A stretch of DNA of 37,657 nucleotides from Calditrichota bacterium (lineage in GTDB: Bacteria; Zhuqueibacterota; Zhuqueibacteria; JANLFK01; Oleimicrobiaceae), in the NCBI GenBank assembly GCA_014359355.1, contig JACIZP010000388.1, positions 1 through 37,657 of the forward strand. Direction: 5' to 3'. Under the pieces are notes generated by a model. The model made no database searches. It had not been told where the DNA came from and was given only the letters and a program-made list of their open reading frames with translations. Numbering within the stretch: position 1 is the stretch's first letter; every line of letters starts with the position of its first letter. The translations under genes were made by a program, and so were the position numbers. Below are positions 25,450-33,726 of this stretch, in pieces.

Positions 25450-26520
25450 TCACTTCAAGAGCTGCATGGTCTGGGTGAGCTTCACGCCCTCGGCTTCCAA
25501 AGTGTAGACGTAGATGCCGCTGGGCACGCGATTGCCGAGGTCATCGGTGGCATCCCACCGCACTTCATGGCGGCCTACCTCCAAGTGCCCCTGCACCAGG
25601 GTGCGGACCAACTGCCCCTTGATATTGAAGATCTTGAGGGACACGCTTCCGGCCTCTTTGACCTCAAACCTGATCCACGTCGCGGGGTTGAACGGGTTGG
25701 GATAGTTTTGTGCCAGAGAGACCTTCTCGGGAACTGCCACCACCGGCGCCAGAATGGGGCCGTGCAGGCGCACTCGACCGGCATAGTCGATGTCCGCCAG
25801 CATGTAGTAGTAGGCAGTGTCCGGAGCTGCCTTGCCGTCGTGGTAGCTGTACTCGCGGCGCTCCGTGCTGTTGCCCGCGCCCGGGATCAGCTGGCTGGTG
25901 ATTCTGACAAACGGACCCTGTTCGGCAGTGGCACGCCGCACTTCGAAGCCGCGGTTATCCGTCTCCGATTGCGTCACCCAGACCAACTTCACGCCGCCAT
26001 TGACCCGGGTCGCCTCGAAGGCGATTAGCTCCACGGCCACCACTGCGTCCTGGGTCGACCAGGTGGGGAAGTCGACGCTGCCGAAGTCGCCCTCCAGCAC
26101 CAACACGGCGAGTTGCGAATCCCCGTAGTGACTGGCCGTTGCCACGCTGGAATCGTTCCAGGCGCGGCAGTAGATGACCGCCCCATTCACCAGCAGATCG
26201 TGGGTGAGCTGCGTGGTGAATTTGCCTTCGTGGGGATTGAAAGGGAATCCTGCCCCAACGAAGGTCGTCCCGATGAGCACATCATCTCCGGTCGGGTTGC
26301 CGTTCTCATCTGGCATGTTATTCAGCTCATCAGCGCCGGCGTAGATAATCTGAATCAGGTCGCCGTAGCCGTCAAAGGCTGAACCCTGCAGCCAGTTGCC
26401 GAGCTCGTCCTGCACCCCGCTGACGCAGCTGACGTCCACAGTGCCAGCTCTTGCTTGGGCACCTGCGAGCATCAGGCACAGCATCCCAACCACTGCGCAG
26501 AAGACTCCTCTTCCACACAT
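25450..26520 (-). CDS. Secreted protein with T9SS C-terminal sorting domain
   Basis: About 356 residues. A signal peptide ends A-G-A-Q-A-R-A. The N-terminal ~150 residues form a domain I cannot name, with I-Q-I-I-Y-A-G-A-D-E and acidic N-x-D-E-N-G-N-P-T-G-D-D. Next comes a fibronectin-III-like linker (S-E-T-D-N-R-G-F-E-V-R-R, L-I-P-G-A-G-N-S, Y-Y-Y-M-L-A-D-I-D-Y) and a CTD (L-A-Q-N-Y-P-N-P-F-N-P, ending M-Q-L-L-K). The CTD predicts T9SS export and surface attachment or release. It is the gene nearest to the start of the polysaccharide run, 60 bp before the Wza-like gene, so both may share a transcript. The ATG at 26520 has G-A-G-G-A-G-G about 7 nt upstream; the longer frame is not supported. 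Confidence 0.82.
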   Translation of the reverse strand: MCGRGVFCAVVGMLCLMLAGAQARAGTVDVSCVSGVQDELGNWLQGSAFDGYGDLIQIIYAGADELNNMPDENGNPTGDDVLIGTTFVGAGFPFNPHEGKFTTQLTHDLLVNGAVIYCRAWNDSSVATASHYGDSQLAVLVLEGDFGSVDFPTWSTQDAVVAVELIAFEATRVNGGVKLVWVTQSETDNRGFEVRRATAEQGPFVRITSQLIPGAGNSTERREYSYHDGKAAPDTAYYYMLADIDYAGRVRLHGPILAPVVAVPEKVSLAQNYPNPFNPATWIRFEVKEAGSVSLKIFNIKGQLVRTLVQGHLEVGRHEVRWDATDDLGNRVPSGIYVYTLEAEGVKLTQTMQLLK

Positions 26521-26573
26521 TGCACTTCCTCCTCTCTGCTTCACACTGCAACCACACTTCCCAAATCCCCTAG

Positions 26574-28271
26574 CTATCGGCCTGGAAACGGATTTGGACA
26601 CTTCCAGGTCCGCGGCTGCTGTCCACTGCGGATGTGCAGCCAGTACCCCTTTCCCGGCTCCAGCCGCAAGTGCGAGGTGTCGCTGCCGGTGGCATTCAAC
26701 CACTTACCATCGTAGGGGGTGCCCGTGCCGTCCACCAGCCAGGCGACCTCGTAGTGGTCACCCATCCAGGCCATGATCCGATCGGCCTCGCGGCTGTTAG
26801 TCGCCCCTTTGGCTACTCCTTGCTCCCAAAGGCCCGTTGCCGTGAGCGGCATGCTCACCGGATAGCAACTACCGATGAGGTTGAGCCCGGGTTCGATTTC
26901 TACGGCGTGGGCGCTGTCTGTCGGCACCTCGCCGAAGAACTGGAGCGTTGCTGGCTGGTGGCCCTTGCGTACCTCCGCCCAGAACCCTTCGCCGCGCGTC
27001 AGTGTCATCGTGCTCACTGCGCTGCCTGCTTCGTTCAGCCACTCACCATCGTATGGCGTGCCCGTGCCGCTCACCAGCCACGCGATCTCATAGCTGCTGC
27101 CGTGCCACTTCATGACACGATCGGCGACCAGCGCGTTGGCTCCTCCGGTGAGGACCTGGCCCAAGAGACTCTTCAACTGGTCATCTTGGGCTTGGAGCGG
27201 CACCGAAACCAGATTCCGCCCCACTTCGAGGCGCACGCCCAACGTGCCCACCCTGCGCCGGAGAGGCTCCTGTCCTGCGCCACGTACCGCCTCGATGACG
27301 TAGTAGCGGCCAGCCACTGCAGCCGCCCCTTCGTCGACGAATTCGGTGCCGCTCACCACCGCGCAGGGGGACTCCGGGTCAAAGTAGGGGTGCTCCCCGC
27401 GATACACGCGATAGTACTGGGCGTCGGGCAGGGCATCCCACGACAGAACCAAGTCCGTCCCCGAGCGCGAGATGTGGGGCTGCAGATCGCTGGCTTCGCT
27501 CTCCACCCGGAGCAACACCACGTACATGCTTCCGGCGCTCGCTGAACCGTTCTCACCCAGAATCACGGTCTCACCTGGCTGATACTGCCGCGTGCTCTCC
27601 CAGAGGCGGAAATCGGTGTTGCCCGCGTCGCTGACCCGGATGGCAAAAGTCGTCCTGGTAAAATTGCCACTCAGCCAAGCCGGCGTCGAGACACGACTGT
27701 CGTGCGCTACGAACAACCGCACCCGTCGCAGCAAGGAAAACCGCACCTGGAGCTGCGGGTCGAACTTGTGGTCGTTCTTCGTCTTGATCCACAACAGACC
27801 TTCGAATGCGTCTGGTATCTCGACGATCTGGTAACTCCTGTCCACGTAGTACTGGTCTCCTTCATGCAAGGCCGCCACCACATATTCCTCCGGCTGAAGT
27901 TCTGCCACCGTGCTCACATCGACACCGGCAACACCTGAGACCTCGTTGGAGAAGAGGCTCTCGTTCCCGGTGCTGTCGTAAGCGGTGACGGCAAAGTAGT
28001 AGCGCATGCCACGGGCCAGATCACCCACCAGCGCGCTGGTCGAGTTCCCCACGTCGATGGTGCAAAGGTAGTGGTGCGAGCTGGGGCCGTAGTGGAGCCG
28101 GTAGCCGGCCACGTCGGGTTCGGTGTTGGCCTGCCAAGCGATGCGCAGCGAACAGCCTTCTTGCGTTGACCCCACACCTGTGGGCCTGTGCTCCACCGGC
28201 ACGCTGAGCAACGCCACGCATTGTCCGGCCACCAGCAACATCGTCCACGACCTCTTCGCTCGAATCGCCAT
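26574..28271 (-). CDS. Secreted fibronectin-III-like protein with an internal duplication, no CTD
   Basis: 565 residues. A signal peptide (L-L-V-A-G-Q-C-V-A-L-L) is followed by a fibronectin-III-like domain (about 40-115: I-A-W-Q-A-N-T-E-P-D-V-A-G-Y, Y-Y-F-A-V-T-A-Y-D), a beta region, a second FN3-like part (L-V-L-S-W-D-A-L-P-D-A-Q-Y-Y-R-V-Y) and then two copies of a ~90-residue unit. Each unit has N-L-[VI], A-D-R-[VI]-M, the shared W-L-V-x-G-T-G-T-P-Y-D-G-x-W-L-N, and G-x-G-[FY]-W. The protein stops at P-N-P-F-P-G-R, so it has no sorting domain, unlike its neighbours. No function can be assigned beyond a secreted, probably binding or structural protein. The start has only a weak ribosome-binding site (G-A-G-A-G). 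Confidence 0.75.
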   Translation of the reverse strand: MAIRAKRSWTMLLVAGQCVALLSVPVEHRPTGVGSTQEGCSLRIAWQANTEPDVAGYRLHYGPSSHHYLCTIDVGNSTSALVGDLARGMRYYFAVTAYDSTGNESLFSNEVSGVAGVDVSTVAELQPEEYVVAALHEGDQYYVDRSYQIVEIPDAFEGLLWIKTKNDHKFDPQLQVRFSLLRRVRLFVAHDSRVSTPAWLSGNFTRTTFAIRVSDAGNTDFRLWESTRQYQPGETVILGENGSASAGSMYVVLLRVESEASDLQPHISRSGTDLVLSWDALPDAQYYRVYRGEHPYFDPESPCAVVSGTEFVDEGAAAVAGRYYVIEAVRGAGQEPLRRRVGTLGVRLEVGRNLVSVPLQAQDDQLKSLLGQVLTGGANALVADRVMKWHGSSYEIAWLVSGTGTPYDGEWLNEAGSAVSTMTLTRGEGFWAEVRKGHQPATLQFFGEVPTDSAHAVEIEPGLNLIGSCYPVSMPLTATGLWEQGVAKGATNSREADRIMAWMGDHYEVAWLVDGTGTPYDGKWLNATGSDTSHLRLEPGKGYWLHIRSGQQPRTWKCPNPFPGR

Positions 28272-28285
28272 AGCTTGCTCTCACA

Positions 28286-28302
28286 AAGAAGAAATTCTTA
28301 AC
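28286..28302 (-). promoter_or_regulatory. AT-rich motif shared with the region upstream of the gene at 33727
   Basis: The minus strand reads GTTAAGAATTTCTTCTT, ending 14 bp before the ATG of the FN3-like gene. The same 17 bases with one change occur at 36926-36942. It stands out in GC-rich surroundings and is followed upstream by a run of seven A/T pairs (28312-28318). It could be part of a promoter or an operator, but no clear -35/-10 pair can be fitted to both sites. Confidence 0.35.
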
Positions 28303-28405
28303 TGCCCGCTCAAAAAAATTTCCCTCTCCCTGCTGCGTCGCCCTGTATGCAATCGAGTCTCTCGATCTGGTAGCACTGTCATCACTCCATCCGTCCTCCG
28401 CGCCT

Positions 28406-28460
28406 GCCGGGCGAGGCTACAGTGGCGCGGCCACTGCAGCCTCAGCCTCACTTGCCCGGC
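28406..28460 (-). other. Strong two-part stem-loop between two secreted-protein genes
   Basis: Inner stem 28413-28426 with 28430-28443 (14 pairs, 3-nt loop); outer stem 28406-28412 with 28454-28460 (7 perfect pairs) with a 10-nt bulge. On the minus strand the single imperfect pair (419/437) is a G-U pair, on the plus strand an A-C mismatch, which favours a minus-strand RNA. It begins about 36 bp past the stop of the upstream gene. No T-run follows, so it may be a T-less terminator, an mRNA-stabilising 3' structure or a leader element. Confidence 0.6.
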
Positions 28461-28495
28461 CTACGCACCTCTCCTGCCGGAGCAGACTCACCCAG

Positions 28496-30439
28496 CTATC
28501 GGGTGAGGACAACCTTCTTGCTCAGCTCCACGCCGTTGACGCGCATGACGCAGAAATAGGTGCCGCTGGAGAGCGGCTCACCTGCGTCGTTCTTGCCGTT
28601 CCACACCAAGGAGTGGCTACCGGCGCTCATAATCTCATCCGCGAGGTGCCGCACCAGCTGCCCCGCCGCGTTGTAGATGCCGATCCACACCCTGCCCTCA
28701 CTCTTGACCTGGAAACGAATGGTCGTCTCCGGGTTGAAGGGGTTCGGGTAGTTCTGCTGGAGTTCGTAGATCATCGGCACCGGACCCGAGGCCACTGAGA
28801 TAGGCCCATGGAGGCGAATGCGTCCGCGGTAGTCAACGTCGGCCAGCTTGTAGTAGTAGCCCTTGCCGAACTCGACGTCGCGGTCCACGTAGGTGTACGT
28901 GTGCAGCACACTCGCATTCCCTGCGCCGGGGATGAGCGTCTTGTTGATTTTGACAAAGGGAGCGTCCTCCCCTTCGGCGCGGTAGACGTCAAAACCCATG
29001 TTCTCGGTCTCCGACGCCGTGCTCCAGCGGAGATGCACTTCGTCGTTGTGCCACACTGCCGAGAACGACGTGAGTTCCACGGGCACCGGGTTCTCCATGT
29101 AGCCGAAGTCGGCATCGGCATAGTCCTCGCCCTCGGCCAGATCCACCACCAATGGGTCGCCGGCGGTGGTCAGGATGGGCGGTAGCCCGGCAAAGTTCAC
29201 GGGGAGCGTTGCGTCATCCACGTCCACCAGGTAGTGACCTGCCATCAGCCCGGTGAAACGGTACCAACCGTGCTCCACCTCTTCGGTGGCGGGGTTATCG
29301 CCAGTGACCGTCCATGTGACCTGCTCCGTCTCGCCTCCGGTGCCTTTGCGCAGAATGACGGTGACCCCATCAATCCCCTGTTCGCCCTCATCCTGCACGC
29401 CGTCGCCGTTCGCGTCGTTCCAGACAAAGTCGCCGATCGAGCCCATGCCAACCAGGGGCAGGCGGATGGCGCACACGACCCAAATGCCACTGGCTGAACG
29501 TTTGCCATAGGGGCTGTCCGACTGGGACTCGATCTGGAGCGCCAACCAGGCACTGCCCGCCGGGAGCTGGACACTCATCGTGAAATTGTCCCACTCCTGT
29601 CCATTGGCCGAATGGAACGGATCGGTGTCCTCCCCGTCTACCGCGCTCGAGGAGTGGTCGTAATCGACGGCTTCTGGCGCGTCCACGATGCTCCCTGCCG
29701 GGATGGCGTCGCCGCCTACCTGATACCACAGACCCGTAGCCTCGTCCTCCTCCACTCCCCCGACCATGAGGAGCAGGTCCGTAGTGCGCGACACGGGTGC
29801 GGTGCTAAAGCCGAACCGCAGGATTTGGCTCGTGGGATGAAACTTGGAGAACAGGAAATAGTCCACTCCATCGGCGATGGAGATCGTGGCAAGCGGCAGG
29901 TCCGGCTTGCTGTAGACCACCAGGATGCCGCCGCCGAACGCCCTCCCAGACGAGCCCAGCAGTCCGGGGTCAAAACCTGACAAGCTGACGGTGTGCGTGC
30001 CGGGGGTAATCATGGCCGTGACGTCCGCCCTGTAGCTGAACCGGAAGCGCCCGGCAATCGCTGTCGTCATGCCGATCAACTGGCCAGTGATCGTGGCACT
30101 CGCCCCACCGTCGATTTGCAGCTCAACGTCGGGGTCACCCCAATGGTTCGGCGGAGAGTCGCTGTCCTGCCCGCCCCAGTAGAGATACGCGGCCTCGATA
30201 GTTGCTCCCTCCGGCACGACCAACTGGAAGGTGCCGGCGCCGGTGATCAGACCCACGCCCCCGGCCACCATGTCCACGTGGCCCGTGATCGGCGGCAGCG
30301 TCACCTGCATATAGTCGTCGCCGTCGAGCTCCTTGGCGCCCGCGTTGTCGCTGCGCACCAGCAGGCCAAGGCCCGCTGCCGCCCCCACCAGCAGCACTGT
30401 GCAGACCACCACAGTGCCTTTCTTTGCTGTTCGCCTCAT
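28496..30439 (-). CDS. Secreted SdrD-B-domain protein with T9SS sorting domain
   Basis: About 647 residues. A basic N-terminus and hydrophobic helix (about 8-28) form the signal peptide. Residues 40-330 are a beta-rich domain (A-Y-L-Y-W-G-G-Q-D-S, G-G-G-I-L-V-V-Y-S-K-P) resembling DUF3344-type adhesin regions, which I name only tentatively. A SdrD-B/Cna-B-like domain follows (333-447; F-V-W-N-D-A-N-G-D-G-V-Q-D-E-G-E with a calcium-type loop), then the FN3-like linker (S-E-T-E-N-M-G-F-D-V-Y-R-A-E) and the CTD (L-Q-Q-N-Y-P-N-P-F-N-P, ending K-K-V-V-L-T-R). It is likely a T9SS-exported surface protein or adhesin. G-G-A-G-G-A-G precedes the ATG at 30439. Confidence 0.82.
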   Translation of the reverse strand: MRRTAKKGTVVVCTVLLVGAAAGLGLLVRSDNAGAKELDGDDYMQVTLPPITGHVDMVAGGVGLITGAGTFQLVVPEGATIEAAYLYWGGQDSDSPPNHWGDPDVELQIDGGASATITGQLIGMTTAIAGRFRFSYRADVTAMITPGTHTVSLSGFDPGLLGSSGRAFGGGILVVYSKPDLPLATISIADGVDYFLFSKFHPTSQILRFGFSTAPVSRTTDLLLMVGGVEEDEATGLWYQVGGDAIPAGSIVDAPEAVDYDHSSSAVDGEDTDPFHSANGQEWDNFTMSVQLPAGSAWLALQIESQSDSPYGKRSASGIWVVCAIRLPLVGMGSIGDFVWNDANGDGVQDEGEQGIDGVTVILRKGTGGETEQVTWTVTGDNPATEEVEHGWYRFTGLMAGHYLVDVDDATLPVNFAGLPPILTTAGDPLVVDLAEGEDYADADFGYMENPVPVELTSFSAVWHNDEVHLRWSTASETENMGFDVYRAEGEDAPFVKINKTLIPGAGNASVLHTYTYVDRDVEFGKGYYYKLADVDYRGRIRLHGPISVASGPVPMIYELQQNYPNPFNPETTIRFQVKSEGRVWIGIYNAAGQLVRHLADEIMSAGSHSLVWNGKNDAGEPLSSGTYFCVMRVNGVELSKKVVLTR

Positions 30440-30914
30440 TGTGACTCCTCCTTTCCTACACTTCGTGGTTGCCATACATCAGGCGGTAATGAGCTGCCCG
30501 TGCTCGCCACGATGCACGGCATTCCACCCCCCACACCTCCCGTCGGGCACCCTTGGGGCATCTTGTGCCTCACCTGTCAGCCATCTTGTTGCCACCGACA
30601 CACTCCGCGTCCCCCGCTTGCCCATTTGCGCCTCCCTTCAAACTGAGATGCCCCATCATCTATGTCAGAAACGAGATTGTTTTCGCTCCGATTTCTGGCC
30701 TGCGGCTGCCGTGGCTGCCCGCAGGAACCAGGTCCCGCAGGCAGCCAAACGGCTTCAATCCGAACTCGTAGGCTCGTCCGTGGGCCACGCCGCTTGGCAT
30801 AGCGAACCTGCTGCCATCCCGAGCTCTACGCGCGCGCCCACCTCTTGACCTCCTTTCCTAGTCATCTCCGTCCACCTGCGTGGGGCAGTGAACCTGTGCG
30901 CCGCCGAGGCTTGC
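30440..30914. other. 475-bp non-coding stretch with several inverted repeats
   Basis: I see no credible gene here on either strand and no tRNA-like cloverleaf. It contains the ribosome-binding site of the SdrD-B gene (30441-30450), a weak hairpin (30666-30671 with 30692-30697) and the inverted repeats at 30699-30747 listed separately. It probably holds the 3' end of the small membrane-protein mRNA and the promoter and leader of the SdrD-B gene. Confidence 0.5.
30699..30747 (-). other. Competing inverted repeats in an intergenic region
   Basis: CCTGCGG at 30699-30705 can pair with either of two copies of CCGCAGG (30719-30725 and 30735-30741). TGGCTGCC at 30712-30719 can pair with GGCAGCCA at 30740-30747. 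The 30712-30747 stem shares bases with both CCGCAGG copies, so it excludes either of the other two pairings. It lies about 260-310 bp before the SdrD-B gene. No T-run follows. Confidence 0.4.
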
Positions 30915-31229
30915 CTATGGCCTGTCGCGCGTGACGAAGTTTCGTTCGCCTTCGGAGTCGTCATCTTTGCGCACCACGTAAGTGACGTAGATGTTGCTTC
31001 GGTCTTCCTTCAGGAACATGGCTGATGCGCTTCGGCAGAAAGCGATCAGCTTTGGTGAGACTGTTCCTGGGATTCGTACGTCAAATCTCCGGTAACGCTC
31101 TTGCGAGGTTCTTGACTCTGTGTGAGGGCGGAACCTCGCTGCTCGAGGTGATCTAGCGCTCCAACTGAACCAACCCATTCCCAAGACCCCAGCACCCAAG
31201 AGCGCGATCGCCATCATCAAGTTGTCCAT
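30915..31229 (-). CDS. Small single-helix membrane protein of unknown function
   Basis: 104 residues. One membrane helix (about 3-21: L-M-M-A-I-A-L-L-G-A-G-V-L-G-M-G-W-F) is followed by a very basic linker and a ~55-residue soluble part (Y-R-R-F-D-V-R-I-P-G-T-V-S-P-K) with mixed charge. I do not recognise the family. The main support for a real gene is a near-ideal ribosome-binding site (G-G-A-G-G-A-G, about 7 nt) before the ATG at 31229 and a plausible membrane topology. The positive-inside rule suggests that the C-terminal part lies in the cytoplasm. It stands alone between two secreted-protein genes with gaps of 270 and 475 bp. A longer frame upstream has no membrane or signal features. 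Confidence 0.5.
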   Translation of the reverse strand: MDNLMMAIALLGAGVLGMGWFSWSARSPRAARFRPHTESRTSQERYRRFDVRIPGTVSPKLIAFCRSASAMFLKEDRSNIYVTYVVRKDDDSEGERNFVTRDRP

Positions 31230-31499
31230 GTACGCTCCTCCATCTGGGGGATGCATGAGCGGACTTGATTGCGATCTTTTCGCCCAAGGCGCCGCGGACC
31301 GCTCTGTCCGAGGTCTGGCGATCTGGAACACCAATTGTCTGGGCGCTAGCCTGAAATGAGCCTCCGCGCTCCTCACACCTCACCGCACGTCATTCCGGCC
31401 GCCTGCGTTCACCTCCTTTCTCCTCTTTGCTCCGCTGCAGCCCATGTAACCTTTCCCCCTTCCCCTCTGGGCTGCTCCCCTTGATCCCCGCCGGCGCAC

Positions 31500-33704
31500 T
31501 CAGCGGGTCAGCACCATCTTGCGCGTGGCACGAAAGCCATTGGCGCGCAAGACGCACAGATAGACCCCCCCTGGGAGCGCCGTGCCCACCTCATCTTTGC
31601 CATCCCACGTTACGCTGTGCACACCCGCGTGCACCTGCCCATCCACAAGGGTCCTGAGAAGCTGGCCAAGCATATTGTACACCCGCAGCTCCACATGCCC
31701 GTCCACAGGCAGAGTAAACGAAATGTGCGTGACAGGATTGAACGGGTTCGGGCTGTTCTGTGCCAGGGCATACTCTCGCGGCAAGGCTTTGATGGTAATT
31801 GTCGCTGGCCCGTGCAGCGTGCGTCTGCCTCGACAGTCCAGATCGGCCAGCCAGTACCAGTAGGCATGTCCAGCCTCCACACCGTCGTCGTCGAAGACGT
31901 AGAGGTTTGTCTCGTTGGTGGTGCCCGCTCCTGGAATGAGCTCCGCGGTCAGCTTGACGCGCCTCCCCAGCGCATCCTCTGCCCGGTAGACCTCGAAGCC
32001 GAGGTTTTCTGTCTCGCTATGGGTCTCCCAGGTCAGCCGTGCACATGACCCCACCTGGGTAACCTGAAAGCTGGCGAGCTCAACCGGTACCAAGTCGTCG
32101 TTGTGCACAGTGCCGGAGCCGAACACGTTGTCTTTGCCGGGGTCGCCGTAGTCATGGGAAACCGATTCTTCCAGCCGGGCAAAGACCTGAGAGGGAATCC
32201 ACTCTGGGAAGCGGTCGAGCAACAAGGCCGCCGAGCCCGCCACGTGGGGCGCCGCCGCCGAGGTGCCGCCGAACAACCCGCCTCCTGTGAACACCGACAC
32301 GCTTGTGGGGCCCATGAGGTCAGGCTTCACTCTGCCGTCGTAAGTCGGTCCCTGCGAGCTATAGTAGATTTGCGGCCCAGTGTGCCACTGGCTGGCAAGC
32401 ACCGCCCCGACGGTGAGGGCGCGCGCGGCATCCCCTGGGATGAGGACGCTACTCGATTCATGGCGGTACTCCAGGTCGTAGTAATTCGTGAACAGTGTCA
32501 GTTCCTGCGAGCCGTCCGCAGCCGTCTTGCGAATGCGCACCGCCAGTTGGGCGGAGCGATCCATGAGCACCGATATACTCTCCACAGGCCACTGGCTCCC
32601 GCTCTGCCTGGTCGTCGAAGAGTCATACGCCACCCACGAGCCGCTGCCCGCATCGTAGTAGTACAGGAACAGGTCATAGTCTTGGTCAGAGTACCACCAA
32701 TCGTTCCAGGAGAGATAGACGCCTACTGAGGCCCCGACATTGACGGAGCCGATGTTGTTGAACTCGTCAATGCTGGCGCCCACCGCAAAGTCGTGCCATC
32801 CATTGCCATCGCTGTCGGTGAACTGCGCACGATAGTGCCGGCGCGCATGGTTGCCTGCAGCGTTCACCCACACGATGCCATGAGCAAAGGCCGTGTCCAC
32901 AATGGCGCAAATCGGTCCGGTGCCGTCGAGAGGGCCAGCATTGGGCCAGCACATGGAGTGGTTGATCACCCGCACGCCTCTGGCAATGCAACTGTCCACT
33001 GCCGCAGCAAGGTCGAGGTCATCGGCAATCTTCATCAGATAGAGCTCGCTTCCTGGCGCCATGTCGTACACCACCTCGGCCACCATGGTGCCATGCGTCG
33101 TTCCCCCAATGCCGGTACCGGTGAAGTCATCCAGGTGCACCCCACTGGGCAGCTCCCCATTGGCAATCGCCTGGTCGAGATTGCCAAAGCCGGCATCGAT
33201 CACTGCCACCTTCACGCCGGAGCCATTCCAACCATTGGCATGATAGCCGTCGGCATTGGTGAGCGCCACCCCTTCGCTGGTCACCGTCTCCAGCGGGCGC
33301 AATGGGAGCCTGATAGTTCTTGCCCACTTCGCCTCGCTGGCGAAGCGCGATAGCTGCGCCTGCGGAATGGCGATTTTCGCCACTTGCTGTCGGGCACCCA
33401 ACAGCTCAGCGCCATACGGGGCCAAGGCCCCCTCCAGGCTCCTCGCATTCAGCTCAGACTCCACGATCACGATGAACCGGCCATCGCGCACGGGAATGTC
33501 ATGCCGATAGGCCCAATCCTCGACCACCCTCTGGGGACCACGGCCGACCAGCTCGATGAGGTCGCAGAGTCGTCCCTCCACGTGGGCCAGGCGGCCACGG
33601 CGCTGGAGCTGCTCTTCTCCGGTCCCGCCATATCCGCTGAGGGTCGAGACCAAAAGGAGAACTAAGGCAGTCAAAGGGATTGGCATTTCTCTTACCAGTC
33701 TCAT
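31500..33704 (-). CDS. Subtilisin-like serine protease (S8) with T9SS sorting domain
   Basis: 734 residues. A signal peptide (about 8-24) and a propeptide-like part precede the S8 domain (about 155-530). The triad is complete: Asp170 in A-V-I-D-A-G, His204 in G-T-T-H-G-T, Ser482 in G-G-T-S-A-A-A-P, with the oxyanion Asn285 in N-A-A-G-N-H. A ~130-residue insertion rich in acidic and aromatic residues (about 295-430) lies between Asn and Ser. An FN3-like linker (S-E-T-E-N-L-G-F-E-V-Y-R-A-E) and a CTD (L-A-Q-N-S-P-N-P-F-N-P, ending R-K-M-V-L-T-R) follow. It is likely an exported, surface-held or released protease. It follows the GEVED protein gene by 22 bp, so the two are co-transcribed. The ATG at 33704 has G-A-G-G upstream; 33686 is an alternative. 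Confidence 0.88.
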   Translation of the reverse strand: MRLVREMPIPLTALVLLLVSTLSGYGGTGEEQLQRRGRLAHVEGRLCDLIELVGRGPQRVVEDWAYRHDIPVRDGRFIVIVESELNARSLEGALAPYGAELLGARQQVAKIAIPQAQLSRFASEAKWARTIRLPLRPLETVTSEGVALTNADGYHANGWNGSGVKVAVIDAGFGNLDQAIANGELPSGVHLDDFTGTGIGGTTHGTMVAEVVYDMAPGSELYLMKIADDLDLAAAVDSCIARGVRVINHSMCWPNAGPLDGTGPICAIVDTAFAHGIVWVNAAGNHARRHYRAQFTDSDGNGWHDFAVGASIDEFNNIGSVNVGASVGVYLSWNDWWYSDQDYDLFLYYYDAGSGSWVAYDSSTTRQSGSQWPVESISVLMDRSAQLAVRIRKTAADGSQELTLFTNYYDLEYRHESSSVLIPGDAARALTVGAVLASQWHTGPQIYYSSQGPTYDGRVKPDLMGPTSVSVFTGGGLFGGTSAAAPHVAGSAALLLDRFPEWIPSQVFARLEESVSHDYGDPGKDNVFGSGTVHNDDLVPVELASFQVTQVGSCARLTWETHSETENLGFEVYRAEDALGRRVKLTAELIPGAGTTNETNLYVFDDDGVEAGHAYWYWLADLDCRGRRTLHGPATITIKALPREYALAQNSPNPFNPVTHISFTLPVDGHVELRVYNMLGQLLRTLVDGQVHAGVHSVTWDGKDEVGTALPGGVYLCVLRANGFRATRKMVLTR

Positions 33705-33726
33705 CCTCGACCTCGTCCGTGCCGTG

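Noticed and set aside
30660-30697. Possible T-rich terminator near 30680
   Set aside because: The stem is only six plus three pairs with internal mismatches, and the T-run is in the loop instead of after the stem.
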